Part shown: in pieces, positions 25,822 through 36,143 of the stretch
Layout: the number at the start of each line of letters is the position of its first letter
Numbering within the stretch: the stretch's first letter is position 1
DNA from: Mesorhizobium australicum
Lineage (GTDB): Bacteria; Pseudomonadota; Alphaproteobacteria; Rhizobiales; Rhizobiaceae
Direction: 5' to 3'
Assembly (NCBI RefSeq): GCF_900177325.1
Contig: NZ_FXBL01000004.1
Location: forward strand, 1,984,001 to 2,048,000
Length of the DNA stretch: 64,000 nucleotides
Position numbers and translations under genes: made by a program
The notes under the pieces: model-generated
Told to the model about the DNA's origin: nothing
The model's input: only the letters and a program-made list of their open reading frames with translations
Database searches by the model: none

Positions 25822-27072
25822 ATGGCGCGCGAAGCCCTCACCATCCTGCCCCCGGGACGGCCGCTCGTCGGCCGCGCCGCGCCGCCGGGCTCGAAGTCGA
25901 TCACCAACCGCGCGCTGCTGCTCGCCGGCCTGGCGAAGGGCACGAGCCGGCTGACGGGTGCGCTGAAGAGCGACGACACGCGCTATATGGCGCAGGCCTT
26001 GCGCGCGATGGGGGTGAGCGTCGGGGAGCCGGACGCGACGAGTTTCGTGGTCGAGAGCTCGGGTGTCTTGAAGGCGCCGGAGAAGCCGCTGTTCCTCGGC
26101 AATGCCGGCACGGCGACGCGCTTTCTCACGGCGGCCGCGGCCCTGGTGAACGGCACAGTGGTCGTCGACGGCGACGAGCATATGCGCAAGCGGCCGATCG
26201 CGCCGCTGGTGGAGGCGATGCGGGCGCTCGGCATCGACGTGTCCGCGCCGACCGGCTGCCCGCCGGTGACGGTGCATGGCACGGGCGGCTTCGAGACCGA
26301 CAGGGTCCTGATCGATGGCGGGCTTTCCAGCCAGTACGTTTCGGCGCTGCTGATGATGGCGGCGGGCGGCGGCAGGCCGGTGACCGTGGAGCTGACGGGC
26401 GAGCACATCGGCGCGCTCGGCTATATCGACCTGACGACGGCGGCCATGCAGGCTTTCGGCGCGAAGGTGGAGCGTCTGGACGCGATCCGCTGGCGGGTCG
26501 AGCCGACCGGCTACCGCGCCACCGACTATCTGATCGAGCCCGACGCCTCGGCCGCGACCTATCTCTGGGCGGCGGAAGTGCTGACCGGAGGGGCGATCGA
26601 CCTCGGCGTGCCGGCGCGCGAGTTTTCTCAGCCGGACGCGAAGTCGCACGAGCTGATCGCCGCGTTCCCGCACATGCCGGCCGTGATCGACGGCTCGCAG
26701 ATGCAGGACGCGGTGCCGACGCTGGCGGTGCTGGCCGCCTTCAACGACACGCCGGTGCGCTTCACCGGCATCGAGAACCTGCGCGTCAAGGAATGCGACC
26801 GCATCCGCGCGCTCTCGACCGGGCTGAACGGCATCCGGCAAGGGTTGGCGACCGAGGAGGGGGACGACCTCGTCGTTGCCTCCGATCCCGACCTCGCAGG
26901 TTCGACGCCTGCGCGCATCGACACCTTTGCCGACCATCGCATCGCCATGAGCTTCGCGCTTGCGGGGCTGAAACTTTCCGACATCACCATCCTCGACCCC
27001 GACTGCGTGGGCAAGACGTTCCCGGCCTATTGGGACACGCTCGCTTCGCTGGGGGTCTCCTACAAGGCCTGA
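25822..27072 (+). CDS. aroA: 3-phosphoshikimate 1-carboxyvinyltransferase (EPSP synthase), divergent class
   Basis: A 416-residue EPSP synthase joining shikimate-3-phosphate and PEP in aromatic amino acid synthesis. PPGSKSITNRALLLAGLAKG is the shikimate-phosphate site, FLGNAGTATRFLTAA the PEP/glyphosate loop, RVKECDRIRAL holds the catalytic Glu, and FADHRIAMSFALAGL is conserved. At the site of E. coli Pro101 the loop has Phe (TATRFL rather than TAMRPL). It differs from the CP4-like rhizobial AroA, which has SISHRS and NAATG/NAGTG-R-LTMG. ATG is 1 bp after the glyQ stop, so it is in the glyQ operon. Confidence 0.9.
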   Translation: MAREALTILPPGRPLVGRAAPPGSKSITNRALLLAGLAKGTSRLTGALKSDDTRYMAQALRAMGVSVGEPDATSFVVESSGVLKAPEKPLFLGNAGTATRFLTAAAALVNGTVVVDGDEHMRKRPIAPLVEAMRALGIDVSAPTGCPPVTVHGTGGFETDRVLIDGGLSSQYVSALLMMAAGGGRPVTVELTGEHIGALGYIDLTTAAMQAFGAKVERLDAIRWRVEPTGYRATDYLIEPDASAATYLWAAEVLTGGAIDLGVPAREFSQPDAKSHELIAAFPHMPAVIDGSQMQDAVPTLAVLAAFNDTPVRFTGIENLRVKECDRIRALSTGLNGIRQGLATEEGDDLVVASDPDLAGSTPARIDTFADHRIAMSFALAGLKLSDITILDPDCVGKTFPAYWDTLASLGVSYKA

Positions 27073-27075
27073 CCC

Positions 27076-29580
27076 ATGCCGGACCTTCTGCTCGAACTCC
27101 GCTCCGAGGAAATCCCCGCCCGCATGCAGCGCAAGGCGGCGGGCGACCTGAAGAAGATGATCACGGACGGTCTGGTCGAGGCCGGGCTGACCTACGAGGC
27201 CGCGCGCGAATACTGGACGCCGCGGCGGCTGGCGCTCGATATCCGCGGCGTCACGGCGCGTTCCAAGGACGTGCACGAGGAGATCAAGGGTCCGTCCACC
27301 TCTGCGCCCGAACAGGCGATCCAGGGCTTTTTGCGCAAGGCGGGGCTGTCGGACGTTGCGCAGGCGCATGTCCATTCCGATCCGAAGAAGGGTGATTTCT
27401 ACGTCGCGCATATCTCGAAGCCCGGCCGGGCGGCGGAAGAGGTGATCGCCGGGCTGGTGCCGGCGACGATCCGGAAATTCCCGTGGCCGAAGGAGATGCG
27501 CTGGGGCGCGGCGTCGGGGCCGAAGGGCCGCCGCTACGGCAGCGTCGAGGGCAGGGGAGGCGAGGTGCTGCGCTGGGTGCGCCCGCTACAGTCGATCGTA
27601 TGCACCTTCGGGCCGGAGACCGAGGAGCCGGTCGTCGTCGCCTTCGAGGTCGACGGCATTGCGTCGGGCAACGTCACCTACGGCCACCGCTTCCACGCGC
27701 CGGGTGCGATCACCGTGCGGCGGTTCGAGGACTATGTCTCGAAGCTGGAGGCGGCCAAGGTCGTGCTCGACGCCGAGCGGCGCAAGGAGATCATTCGCGC
27801 GGACGCGAAGAACCTCGCGTTTGCGGCGGGCCTGGAACTGGTCGAGGACGAGGGCCTGCTGGAGGAGGTCTCGGGTCTGGTCGAATGGCCGGTCGTGCTG
27901 ATGGGCGAGTTCGAGGAGGACTATCTCCAGATCCCGGCCGAGGTGATCCGGCTGACCATCCGGGCGAACCAGAAGTGTTTTGTCTGTGCGCCGCCGGCCG
28001 GCGCCCTTTCGGACGGCTTGACGCTGAGTGACGGAAGGCTCTCCAACCGCTTCCTGCTCACCGCCAACATCGAGGCCTCCGACGGCGGCGCCGAGATCGC
28101 GCGGGGCAACGGCAAGGTTGTGCGGGCGCGGCTGTCGGACGCGCTGTATTTCTGGCGGACCGACCAGGCGAACCTGCCGGACCGCGACGCGCTCAAGGAC
28201 AGCGCGACGAAATTCGGCCTCGACCTCGCCAAGCCGCTCGACCAACGCATGGCCCGCCTCGATCATCTCGGCGTGACGTTCCACGCCAAGCTCGGCACGC
28301 AGGGCGAGCGGGTGCAGCGCATCGCGCGGCTGGCTGAGGACATCGCTCCGTTGGTCGGCGCCGATCCGGCGCTCGCCCGCCGCGCGGCGGTTCTGGCCAA
28401 GGCGGACTTGCAGACGGAGGTCGTTGGCGAGTTTCCGGAACTGCAGGGCGCGATGGGGCGGAAGTATGCGCAGCTGCAGGGCGAGGATGCCTCGGTCGCG
28501 GCAGCGATCGAGGAGCACTACAAGCCGCAGGGCCCGAGCGATTCCATCCCGACCGAGCCGGTGTCGATCGCCGTGGCGCTGGCGGACAAGCTGGATGTGC
28601 TGGTGGGATTCTGGACGATCGACGAGAAGCCGACCGGGAGCAAGGACCCATACGCGCTGCGGCGGGCGGCGCTGGGGGTGGTACGGATCCTGGTGGAGAA
28701 TGGGATTCCAACAAATCTGGAGGCCGTCCTGCGTCGCAGTTGGTCATATTACCTTTTGCGAAGAGTTGTCCTTACCGAGGAGTCATTGGAGTGGCCTCAC
28801 CAAGAAGATGACCGATTTGATGGGTTCTTTCTGCCAGTCAGTGACGAAATACTCAGCTTGGTCGTTCCTAGCAGTACTGACGACTTAGTGCCTATCAAAG
28901 TGTTGCAATCCGCACCTCTCAAAATCGAGAAACCAGCATACATCCTCTCCGCGAGTGAGGAGCGGATTGACCACGATGAAGATCTTGTCGAATTGCGACT
29001 TGAGGGTCGCGGGTTTGAAGAGGAAAGGCCTGAGCCGATTTGGGATGTTATTTATGGTAACGATCGGCTCCTCTCCTTCTTCCACGACCGCCTGAAAGTC
29101 TATCTCCGCGACAAGGGTGCGCGGCATGATCTGATCGACGCGGTCATCACACCGGCGGCCGACGACCTCCTCGCCATCGTGCGCCGCGTCGAGGCGCTGG
29201 GTGAGCTTCTGGCGACGGACGCCGGCAAGAATCTCCTCGCTGGCACGAAGCGCGCGGCGAATATTCTGGCGGCGGAGGAGAAGAAGGGGACTGCCATCGC
29301 CGACGCGGTCAATCTCGCGCTGTTCCGTCATCCGTCGGAGACGGTGCTGTTCGACGCGGTGAATCATGCCGAGAAGAGCGCGGCGGAAGCGATTGAACGC
29401 CAAGACTTTTCCGCTGCCATGCGTTCGCTTGCAGCATTGCGTGAACCGGTTGATTCATTCTTCGAGGATGTTCTCGTGAATGATGAGGATCAGGCCGTGC
29501 GGGCGAACCGGCTGGCGCTGCTGGCGCGCATCCGCTCCGTCACCGGCCAGGTCGCCGACTTCTCGAAGATCGCCGGCTGA
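27076..29580 (+). CDS. glyS: glycyl-tRNA synthetase beta subunit with large internal insertion
   Basis: The tRNA-binding beta subunit, 834 residues against 689 in E. coli. [36 protein letters not shown] and [38 protein letters not shown] are typical. Between residues 549 and 662 (nt 28,720-29,060) the normal short link before [15 protein letters not shown] is replaced by about 110 residues of unmatched sequence, and there the DNA is visibly AT-richer than on either side. The frame is intact. It follows aroA by 3 bp. Confidence 0.95.
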   Translation: MPDLLLELRSEEIPARMQRKAAGDLKKMITDGLVEAGLTYEAAREYWTPRRLALDIRGVTARSKDVHEEIKGPSTSAPEQAIQGFLRKAGLSDVAQAHVHSDPKKGDFYVAHISKPGRAAEEVIAGLVPATIRKFPWPKEMRWGAASGPKGRRYGSVEGRGGEVLRWVRPLQSIVCTFGPETEEPVVVAFEVDGIASGNVTYGHRFHAPGAITVRRFEDYVSKLEAAKVVLDAERRKEIIRADAKNLAFAAGLELVEDEGLLEEVSGLVEWPVVLMGEFEEDYLQIPAEVIRLTIRANQKCFVCAPPAGALSDGLTLSDGRLSNRFLLTANIEASDGGAEIARGNGKVVRARLSDALYFWRTDQANLPDRDALKDSATKFGLDLAKPLDQRMARLDHLGVTFHAKLGTQGERVQRIARLAEDIAPLVGADPALARRAAVLAKADLQTEVVGEFPELQGAMGRKYAQLQGEDASVAAAIEEHYKPQGPSDSIPTEPVSIAVALADKLDVLVGFWTIDEKPTGSKDPYALRRAALGVVRILVENGIPTNLEAVLRRSWSYYLLRRVVLTEESLEWPHQEDDRFDGFFLPVSDEILSLVVPSSTDDLVPIKVLQSAPLKIEKPAYILSASEERIDHDEDLVELRLEGRGFEEERPEPIWDVIYGNDRLLSFFHDRLKVYLRDKGARHDLIDAVITPAADDLLAIVRRVEALGELLATDAGKNLLAGTKRAANILAAEEKKGTAIADAVNLALFRHPSETVLFDAVNHAEKSAAEAIERQDFSAAMRSLAALREPVDSFFEDVLVNDEDQAVRANRLALLARIRSVTGQVADFSKIAG

Positions 29581-29596
29581 GGCCTGCCGGACGTCC

Positions 29597-30277
29597 TTAC
29601 TGGACGCCCTTGAGCGGGGCGGCTCCCCTGGGAGGCGAAGGCGGTTCAGCGGCCTTGTCCGCAGGCGGGTCGACCGTTTCGCGCACGGCCGGTTCGGGCG
29701 CCTTCGCCGGCGCGGACTTTGGTGTTCCGGCCGGTGCGGACGCCTGTGTCACCGGAACCGTCTCGGGCGTCGAGGCAGCTTCGCCGCCGGGGAAGGCGTC
29801 TCCCCGGATGCCGCCGCGCATCAGCAGCGGCATGCCGGCGAAAAGCGATCGCGCAGGCGTTTCCGGCTTGACCGCGGCAGCCTTGAAATATTCGACCGCC
29901 GGCTCGCCCATTGCGATGACGGAGGCGCTGACCCTGGTCTGCGCAACAGATGCGTCGATGCCGCCCGGCAGGGGCGGCGGGTAATGCAGTGCCAGCAGCG
30001 TCTTCTCGTCGGGACCGGCCTGACTCTTCGTTGCTTCGGCGGGCGTGTCGGCATGCGCGGCGAACGAGAGCGATAGGGGAGCCGGGTAATGCAGCGCGAC
30101 CTCGATCGCGGGCGCTTCGGCGGGCTTCGAGGCTACGGCAGCTTCCGGCGGAGCGCCGAGGTGCACGACGGACGGCGACGTGGCCTCCCGATTCAAGGGC
30201 ACCGTCACGAAGGACGAGGCGGAGGCGCCGGTGGAAGCGGCTACTCCGGCAAACAGGGCTATGCAGTACAGACGCAT
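29597..30277 (-). CDS. secreted Pro/Ala-rich hypothetical protein
   Basis: A 226-residue protein with a signal peptide (RLYCIALFAGVAASTGASA). The mature part is low-complexity (Pro, Ala, Glu) and contains two repeats of the type ALHYPxPL (ALHYPAPLSLS and ALHYPPPLPGG). I do not recognise a domain. It is convergent with glyS, 16 bp apart. Possibly a periplasmic or surface protein. Confidence 0.6.
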   Translation of the reverse strand: MRLYCIALFAGVAASTGASASSFVTVPLNREATSPSVVHLGAPPEAAVASKPAEAPAIEVALHYPAPLSLSFAAHADTPAEATKSQAGPDEKTLLALHYPPPLPGGIDASVAQTRVSASVIAMGEPAVEYFKAAAVKPETPARSLFAGMPLLMRGGIRGDAFPGGEAASTPETVPVTQASAPAGTPKSAPAKAPEPAVRETVDPPADKAAEPPSPPRGAAPLKGVQ

Positions 30278-30422
30278 CGAGGATCCGGCTCCTGAGGCGG
30301 ATATCGAAAGCTAGCCTATCCGGGTTAATTTGACGTGAGGTTGAGGAATCGATCGAAACTTTAACGATTGACGCCGTGGCCAGCGGCTGTATGTCGCTCG
30401 CGACGAAGGAAGTTTTCCGCAC

Positions 30423-31397
30423 TTGGCGAAGATCATCCCAGCACACAGCGCCCTCGAGGAAGCCGCGGCCGCCCTTGCCGCCGGCCAGCTCGTCGCGATC
30501 CCGACCGAGACCGTCTATGGCCTTGCCGCCGACGCGACCAATGGCGAGGCGGTGGCGCGCATCTTCGAGGCCAAGGGCCGGCCGCGCTTCAACCCGCTCA
30601 TCGCCCATGTCGACCGGTTTCCGCTCGCAGAGCGCATCGCCATCTTCGATCCGTTGTCGCGCCGGCTGGCCGAGCATTTCTGGCCTGGTCCGCTGACGCT
30701 GGTCCTGCCGCTCGCCGAAGGCAGCCCCGTCCATCCGCTTGTCACCGCCGGCCTCGATACGGTCGCGGTACGTATGCCGCGCGGTATCGCCCAGAGCCTC
30801 ATCGCACGGCTCGGCCGGCCGCTGGCCGCACCCAGCGCCAACTCGTCAGGCAAGGTGAGCGGCACGACGGCCCAGGCCGTGGAAGCCGACCTCGGCGCCC
30901 GCATTGGCCTGATCGTCGACGCCGGCCGCACGCCGGTGGGGCTGGAATCGACTATCCTCAAGGTGGAGGACGGCCGTCCGGTTCTCCTGCGACCCGGCGG
31001 GGTGACGGTTGAGGAGATCGAGGCCTTTCTCGGCATGCCCGTCGAGCGGTTTTCGGGAACCGGCATCCAGGCGCCCGGTATGCTGTCGTCGCACTATGCA
31101 CCCGCCGCCGCCGTCAGGCTCGATGCGCGGGAGGTCCGCGAGGGCGAGGCGTTGCTGGCCTTCGGGCCGACGCGCGTTGCCGGCGCGGCGCGGGCCGTGG
31201 CAATGCTCAACCTGTCCGAGGCGGGTGATCTGAGGGAGGCAGCGGCCAACCTGTTCTCTCACATCCAAGCGCTCGACCGGGAGGGCGCCCGCGCCATAGC
31301 AGTGGAGCCCGTGCCGCGCCATGGACTGGGCGAGGCGATCAACGACCGGCTGGCGCGCGCCGCCGCTCCGCGCAACGATCCGCCGGGATCAGACTAG
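30423..31397 (+). CDS. tsaC: L-threonylcarbamoyladenylate synthase (Sua5 type)
   Basis: A 324-residue Sua5/YwlC-type enzyme making threonylcarbamoyl-AMP for t6A37 tRNA modification. The YrdC domain shows PTETVYGLAADA, KGRPRFNPLIAHV and APSANSSGKVSGTTA; a C-terminal Sua5 domain starts at GTGIQAPGMLSSHYAP (about residue 215). It has a TTG start at 30423 with AAGGAAG upstream. The stop is 3 bp before the next gene, so they are likely co-transcribed. Confidence 0.93.
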   Translation: MAKIIPAHSALEEAAAALAAGQLVAIPTETVYGLAADATNGEAVARIFEAKGRPRFNPLIAHVDRFPLAERIAIFDPLSRRLAEHFWPGPLTLVLPLAEGSPVHPLVTAGLDTVAVRMPRGIAQSLIARLGRPLAAPSANSSGKVSGTTAQAVEADLGARIGLIVDAGRTPVGLESTILKVEDGRPVLLRPGGVTVEEIEAFLGMPVERFSGTGIQAPGMLSSHYAPAAAVRLDAREVREGEALLAFGPTRVAGAARAVAMLNLSEAGDLREAAANLFSHIQALDREGARAIAVEPVPRHGLGEAINDRLARAAAPRNDPPGSD

Positions 31398-31400
31398 GAC

Positions 31401-32843
31401 ATGCCGATGACTGCGATGCCGGAAGACGCCCTGCTCGATCGTTTCGCCGCCATCGTCGGCCCGGCTCATGCGCTGCGCTCCGAGATCGACATCGCGCCCT
31501 ACGTCACCGAGCCGCGCGGCAGATATGGCGGCTCGACGCGCCTCGTCCTGCGGCCCGGCAGCGTCGCGGAGGTGAGCGCGATCATGAAGCTCGCCAGCGA
31601 GACGCGCACGCCGATCGTGCCGCAGGGCGGCAATACCGGTCTCGTCGGCGGTCAGATGCCGGACGGGTCGGGGCGCGAGGTCGTGCTGTCGCTATCGCGG
31701 CTCAACCGCATCCGCGAGATCGACCTGCAGTCCAACACCGTGACGGCCGAGGCGGGCGTGATCCTGCATGCGCTGCGGGAGGCGGCCGACGGGGTGGAAC
31801 GCCTCTTCCCGCTCTCGCTCGCCTCGCAGGGCTCCTGCGAGATCGGCGGCAACCTGTCGTCCAATGCGGGCGGTGTGGGGGCACTTGCCTACGGCGTCGC
31901 GCGCGACCTCTGCCTCGGCCTCGAAGTCGTGCTGCCCACCGGCGAGGTGCTGGACGACCTGCGCAAGCTGAAGAAGGACAATACCGGTTACGACTTGAAG
32001 GACCTGTTCGTCGGCGCGGAAGGCACGCTCGGCGTCATCACCGCCGCCGTGCTGAAGCTGTTTCCCAAGCCGAAGGGGCGGACGGTAGCATGGCTGGGCA
32101 TCATGTCTCCCGAGGAAGCGCTCTCACTGTTTACGCTCGCCACAGAAAAGGCTGGGCCCGCTTTGACCGCCTTCGAGCTGATGTCGGAACGCACGCTATC
32201 GTTCGTCTTGAAGCACGTGCCGGGATCGGTCGCGCCGCTAAAGGAGAGCTGTCCGTGGAACGTTCTGATGGAGATATCGTCCGGGCGCTCCGAAGAAGAT
32301 GCGTTGGCGCTGCTGGATGACATTGTCCAAGAATACATGGTTGGAACGGACAACGACGATGTCCCGTATTTCGAGGGCGTAATGGCATCAAGCCTCGCGC
32401 AGTCCGATGCCTTCTGGCACCTGCGCGAGTCCATGTCCGAGGCGCAGAAGGGGGAAGGTGGCTCGATCAAGCACGACATCTCGGTGCCGGTCGCCTCGAT
32501 CCCACGCTTCATCCGTGAGGCGGGCGAGGCCGTGGCGTCCGTCGCGCCGGATGCCCGCGTGGTCTGCTTCGGCCACATGGGCGACGGCAACCTGCACTAC
32601 AATGTCTCGCAGCCGGCGGGCGGCGATACGGCGGCGTTCCTGGCGCTCTATCCGGCCATGAACCACGCCGTGCACGAGGTCGTCCGCTCCCTCGGCGGCT
32701 CGATTTCCGCCGAACACGGCATCGGCCGCATGAAGCGGGACGAGCTGATCGCCACCGCGCCGCCGGTCGCGATCGACCTCATGCGCCGCGTCAAGCGCGC
32801 CTTCGATCCCGCCAACATCATGAACCCGGGCAAGGTTATCTAA
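31401..32843 (+). CDS. FAD-linked 2-hydroxyacid dehydrogenase (GlcD/D2HGDH-like)
   Basis: A 480-residue flavoenzyme of the GlcD/D-2-hydroxyglutarate dehydrogenase group. The FAD-binding domain has PQGGNTGLVGGQMPDGSG and SSNAGGVGALAYG; the C-terminal cap has CFGHMGDGNLHYNVSQP (metal and substrate histidines) and ISAEHGIGRMKRDEL. It probably oxidises D-2-hydroxyglutarate or D-lactate to the keto acid. A section of about 300 bp (32,090-32,400) has lower GC than its surroundings. ATG 31401 is taken; ATG 31407 or 31416 is possible. Confidence 0.88.
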   Translation: MPMTAMPEDALLDRFAAIVGPAHALRSEIDIAPYVTEPRGRYGGSTRLVLRPGSVAEVSAIMKLASETRTPIVPQGGNTGLVGGQMPDGSGREVVLSLSRLNRIREIDLQSNTVTAEAGVILHALREAADGVERLFPLSLASQGSCEIGGNLSSNAGGVGALAYGVARDLCLGLEVVLPTGEVLDDLRKLKKDNTGYDLKDLFVGAEGTLGVITAAVLKLFPKPKGRTVAWLGIMSPEEALSLFTLATEKAGPALTAFELMSERTLSFVLKHVPGSVAPLKESCPWNVLMEISSGRSEEDALALLDDIVQEYMVGTDNDDVPYFEGVMASSLAQSDAFWHLRESMSEAQKGEGGSIKHDISVPVASIPRFIREAGEAVASVAPDARVVCFGHMGDGNLHYNVSQPAGGDTAAFLALYPAMNHAVHEVVRSLGGSISAEHGIGRMKRDELIATAPPVAIDLMRRVKRAFDPANIMNPGKVI

Positions 32844-33033
32844 GTATTCGCAATTGTTGACAGAATCTTGCACATGGTCGCAAAGCGATAACCATTCGCG
32901 GGATTCAGAACAAATTTAACCGAACTTCTAAGGCACCCGGTAAGGGACCGCGCCTAGTCTCTGCACATAACGAGCGGGAAAACCCGCCGTCGGGATCCGG
33001 AAACGGCTCTCGGGAGCAAACAGGGAATAGGCG

Positions 33034-33600
33034 ATGCAGAACACCCATCTGAAGCCGGTCTGGGCCGGCCAGGAGTTGCGACTGGACCCGTTCCGGCTGC
33101 CGCAGGTCGTGAGCTACGCGACCCGTGACGACCAAGGTGATGTGACCTTCTCCATCGACCATCGCGGCGTCGTCGTGCGCCGCGTTCTGGAAATGAGCGG
33201 CCTGCCGGTGACGCTCGTCATGCCGGCGAAGGCGTTCCGCGGCATCGCCGCTCGCGCCATCGAGGACGGCGAGGGTAACGTCACCGTGACGCTCGAACTG
33301 ATGCACAACGACCCGGCGTTGTCGGTGCCGCTGCTGGTGGCGCACGATCTCGAGGACGTCGCGGCCGACTGGCGCGCCTGGGCCGAGGCCTATCGCCTGC
33401 CGATGCTGCTCGTCGAAGCCGACGGTGTGGCCCGCAACCTCGAAGAATCGCTGGGCGCCGTCCGCAAGGGCGAGCCGAAGCTGCGCCGCAAGCGCTCGAC
33501 CTCGCAGCCGCGTCGCCCGCGCTTCCTGGCGCGGCGCAGGCAGGGCAACCTCGGCCTGCGGCTGGTGGTCTCGGGCGAAGAGATCATCGCGCCGGAGTGA
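33034..33600 (+). CDS. DUF6101 family protein
   Basis: A 188-residue conserved rhizobial protein. MQNTHLKPVWAGQELRLDPFRLPQ and VTFSIDHRGVVVRRVLEMSGLP match DUF6101; the C-terminal third is very basic (KLRRKRSTSQPRRPRFLARRRQ), suggesting nucleic-acid or membrane contact. Function unknown. It has its own spacer of about 190 bp upstream. Confidence 0.82.
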   Translation: MQNTHLKPVWAGQELRLDPFRLPQVVSYATRDDQGDVTFSIDHRGVVVRRVLEMSGLPVTLVMPAKAFRGIAARAIEDGEGNVTVTLELMHNDPALSVPLLVAHDLEDVAADWRAWAEAYRLPMLLVEADGVARNLEESLGAVRKGEPKLRRKRSTSQPRRPRFLARRRQGNLGLRLVVSGEEIIAPE

Positions 33601-33606
33601 GGCGTC

Positions 33607-34590
33607 TCAGATCAGCGGCCTGACGGCGGGCCACATCGCGCCGCCGATCAGGCCGAGGAAGATCAGCCATCCCACGACATTGTTCGACTTGAACAGGCGC
33701 AGGCACTGGTCGGGATCGTCGATGTCGAGCGTCCTGACCTGCCGCGCCATATGCGCGCCGGCCGCGAGCAGGCCGGCCAGCGCCGGCATCGGCACTTCGG
33801 CCAGCGCGAAGGCCCAGGCGAACAGGATCAGCGTTCCGCTGTAAAGGCCGACGAGCCAGTAGACCGTGTGCCGGCCGAACAGCCGCGCCGTCGAGCGCAC
33901 GCCGACGATCGCATCGTCTTCCTTGTCCTGGTGCGCATAGATCGTGTCGTAGCCGATCACCCACAGGATCGAGCCGGCATAGAGCAGCAGCGCCGGCGGA
34001 TCGATCTCGGCGAACTCGACCGCCCAGCCCATCAACGCGCCCCAGGAAAACGCAAGCCCCAGAACGAATTGCGGCCAGTTGGTTATTCTCTTGGCAAAGG
34101 GATAGGCCGCCACGACGGCGAGCGAGGCGACGCCGAGCAGGATCGCGAAGGAATTGAACTGGACGAGCACGACCAGGCCGAGAAGCGCCTGCGCGATGAC
34201 GAAGATCCAGGCCTGGCGGCGGGTGACCTGGCCGGACGGCAGCGGGCGCGATCGCGTCCGCTCCACCTGGGAATCGATGCCCTCGTCGACGATGTCGTTG
34301 TAGGCGCAGCCGGCGCCGCGCATCGCGACCGCGCCGATGAAGAAGAGCAAGAGGTGCCACGGCGAGGGCAGCAGGGTCGACAGCGGTTCCGTGGCGGTTG
34401 CATAGGCGCTCGCCGCGAGCGCGGCCGACCACCAGCAGGGCCACAAGAGCAACTGCCAGCCGATCGGCCGGTCCCACCGCGCCAGCTGCGCATAGGGCCA
34501 GACGGGGCGTGGCAGAAGCTTGTAGACCCAATGTCCTGACGGCGCGTCGGCGACGCGGCCCTGGACGCCTCTTGTCTGCACGGTTTCCAT
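33607..34590 (-). CDS. ubiA: 4-hydroxybenzoate polyprenyltransferase
   Basis: A 327-residue membrane prenyltransferase that attaches the polyprenyl tail to 4-hydroxybenzoate in ubiquinone synthesis; the tail would come from the synthase at 20.7 kb. The two Asp-rich motifs are NDIVDEGIDSQVERTRSRPL (near 98-117) and YDTIYAHQDKEDD (near 214-226). About eight to nine transmembrane helices are visible. Convergent with the DUF6101 gene. Confidence 0.95.
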   Translation of the reverse strand: METVQTRGVQGRVADAPSGHWVYKLLPRPVWPYAQLARWDRPIGWQLLLWPCWWSAALAASAYATATEPLSTLLPSPWHLLLFFIGAVAMRGAGCAYNDIVDEGIDSQVERTRSRPLPSGQVTRRQAWIFVIAQALLGLVVLVQFNSFAILLGVASLAVVAAYPFAKRITNWPQFVLGLAFSWGALMGWAVEFAEIDPPALLLYAGSILWVIGYDTIYAHQDKEDDAIVGVRSTARLFGRHTVYWLVGLYSGTLILFAWAFALAEVPMPALAGLLAAGAHMARQVRTLDIDDPDQCLRLFKSNNVVGWLIFLGLIGGAMWPAVRPLI

Positions 34591-34717
34591 GCAGCGTGAG
34601 TGGCAGGACGGGGCAGGGGCGTCAAGCTCGCGGAGCGACGCAGGCCCGCGAACTCAAAGCGTTTGCGAATCCGTGACCGCGCCGCTAGGGAGGGGCGTCA
34701 CCAAAGGGGATGGATGA

Positions 34718-36136
34718 ATGCCGGGACGGAGACTTCTCGCCGCCTTCCTGTTGTCGCTCATGACACTGCCTGCTTCGGCGGCGGAAGCGCATGGCCTGCC
34801 GGGCGCGGCGATGTCGCTGCTCTGGGCGCTGCCCTTCGCCGGAATCCTGTTGTCCATCGCCACCGGCCCGCTGCTCTACGCTCATTTCTGGGAACACCAC
34901 TACGGCAAGATCAGCGCGCTGTGGGCGGCCCTCGTCATCGTGCCGATGGCGCTCGCCTTCGGGCCGATGGTCGCGGCCGAGGCCGTCGCGCACACGATGC
35001 TGCTCGAATACATCTCCTTCATAATCCTGCTGTTCGCGCTCTTCACCATCGCCGGCGGCATCTGGATCAGCGGCAACATCCACGGCACGCCGCCGGTCAA
35101 TGCGGGGCTTCTGGCGATCGGCATGGTGCTCGCCTCCATCGTCGGCACCACCGGCGCCTCGATGATCATGATCCGCCCGCTGATCCGCGCCAACGACAAC
35201 CGGCCGTTTAACGTCCATGTCGTCGTCTTCTTCATCTTCCTGGTGTCGAACATCGGCGGCTCGCTTACGCCGCTCGGCGACCCGCCGCTCTTCGTCGGCT
35301 TCCTGCGCGGCGTCGACTTCTTCTGGACGACGCAGCACCTGATCTGGGAAACGCTCTTCGTCGGCGGACTGGTTCTGGCGGTCTTCTTCGTCCTCGACCT
35401 CTGGTTTCATCACGGGGAAGACGGGCAGCCCAAGATCAAGGACCCGACGCCGGATTCGAAGGTGCGCATCTTCGGCGCGATCAATTTCCTGCTGCTGGCC
35501 GGCGTGATCGGTGCGATCCTGCTCTCGGCCTCCTGGAAGCCGGGCGTGGCGTTTACAGTGCTCAACGTGCCGGTGGAGCTGCAGAACCTCGTTCGCGACG
35601 TGCTCATCCTGGCGCTGGCAATCCTGTCGCTGTTCCTCACCAAGCGGCAGTATCGCGCGGCGAACGGCTTCTCCTGGGGGCCGATCAAGGAGGTCGCGAA
35701 ACTGTTCGCCGGCATCTTCGTCTGCATCATCCCGGTGATCGCGATCCTGAAGGCGGGCATGGACGGGGCGCTGTCGCCGCTCGTCTCGCTCGTCACCGCT
35801 GCCGACGGCACGCCCAACGAGTTTGCCTATTTCTGGATGACGGGCTTTCTCTCGTCCTTCCTCGACAATGCGCCGACCTATCTCGTCTTCTTCGAACTCG
35901 CCGGCGGCGACCCGCAGACCCTGATGACCACGCTCGGCCTGACGCTGACGGCGATCTCGGCCGGCGCGGTCTTCATGGGCGCCAACACCTATATCGGCAA
36001 CGCGCCCAACTTCATGGTCTACGCCATCGCGCGTGAGCAGGGCGTCAACATGCCGAGCTTCTTCGGCTACATGCTGTGGTCGGGTGCGGTGCTGGTCCCC
36101 GTCTTCCTGATCGCGGGCTTCCTCTTCTTCGGATGA
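34718..36136 (+). CDS. sodium:proton antiporter (CitMHS_2/NhaD-like)
   Basis: A 472-residue ion transporter with a cleavable-looking N-terminal segment and about eleven transmembrane helices. [39 protein letters not shown] and [18 protein letters not shown] are the signatures of the citrate-transporter-like Na+/H+ antiporter group. It probably exports Na+ in exchange for protons. purD starts 7 bp after its stop, so the two may be co-transcribed. Confidence 0.85.
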   Translation: MPGRRLLAAFLLSLMTLPASAAEAHGLPGAAMSLLWALPFAGILLSIATGPLLYAHFWEHHYGKISALWAALVIVPMALAFGPMVAAEAVAHTMLLEYISFIILLFALFTIAGGIWISGNIHGTPPVNAGLLAIGMVLASIVGTTGASMIMIRPLIRANDNRPFNVHVVVFFIFLVSNIGGSLTPLGDPPLFVGFLRGVDFFWTTQHLIWETLFVGGLVLAVFFVLDLWFHHGEDGQPKIKDPTPDSKVRIFGAINFLLLAGVIGAILLSASWKPGVAFTVLNVPVELQNLVRDVLILALAILSLFLTKRQYRAANGFSWGPIKEVAKLFAGIFVCIIPVIAILKAGMDGALSPLVSLVTAADGTPNEFAYFWMTGFLSSFLDNAPTYLVFFELAGGDPQTLMTTLGLTLTAISAGAVFMGANTYIGNAPNFMVYAIAREQGVNMPSFFGYMLWSGAVLVPVFLIAGFLFFG

Positions 36137-36143
36137 TCTTTCA

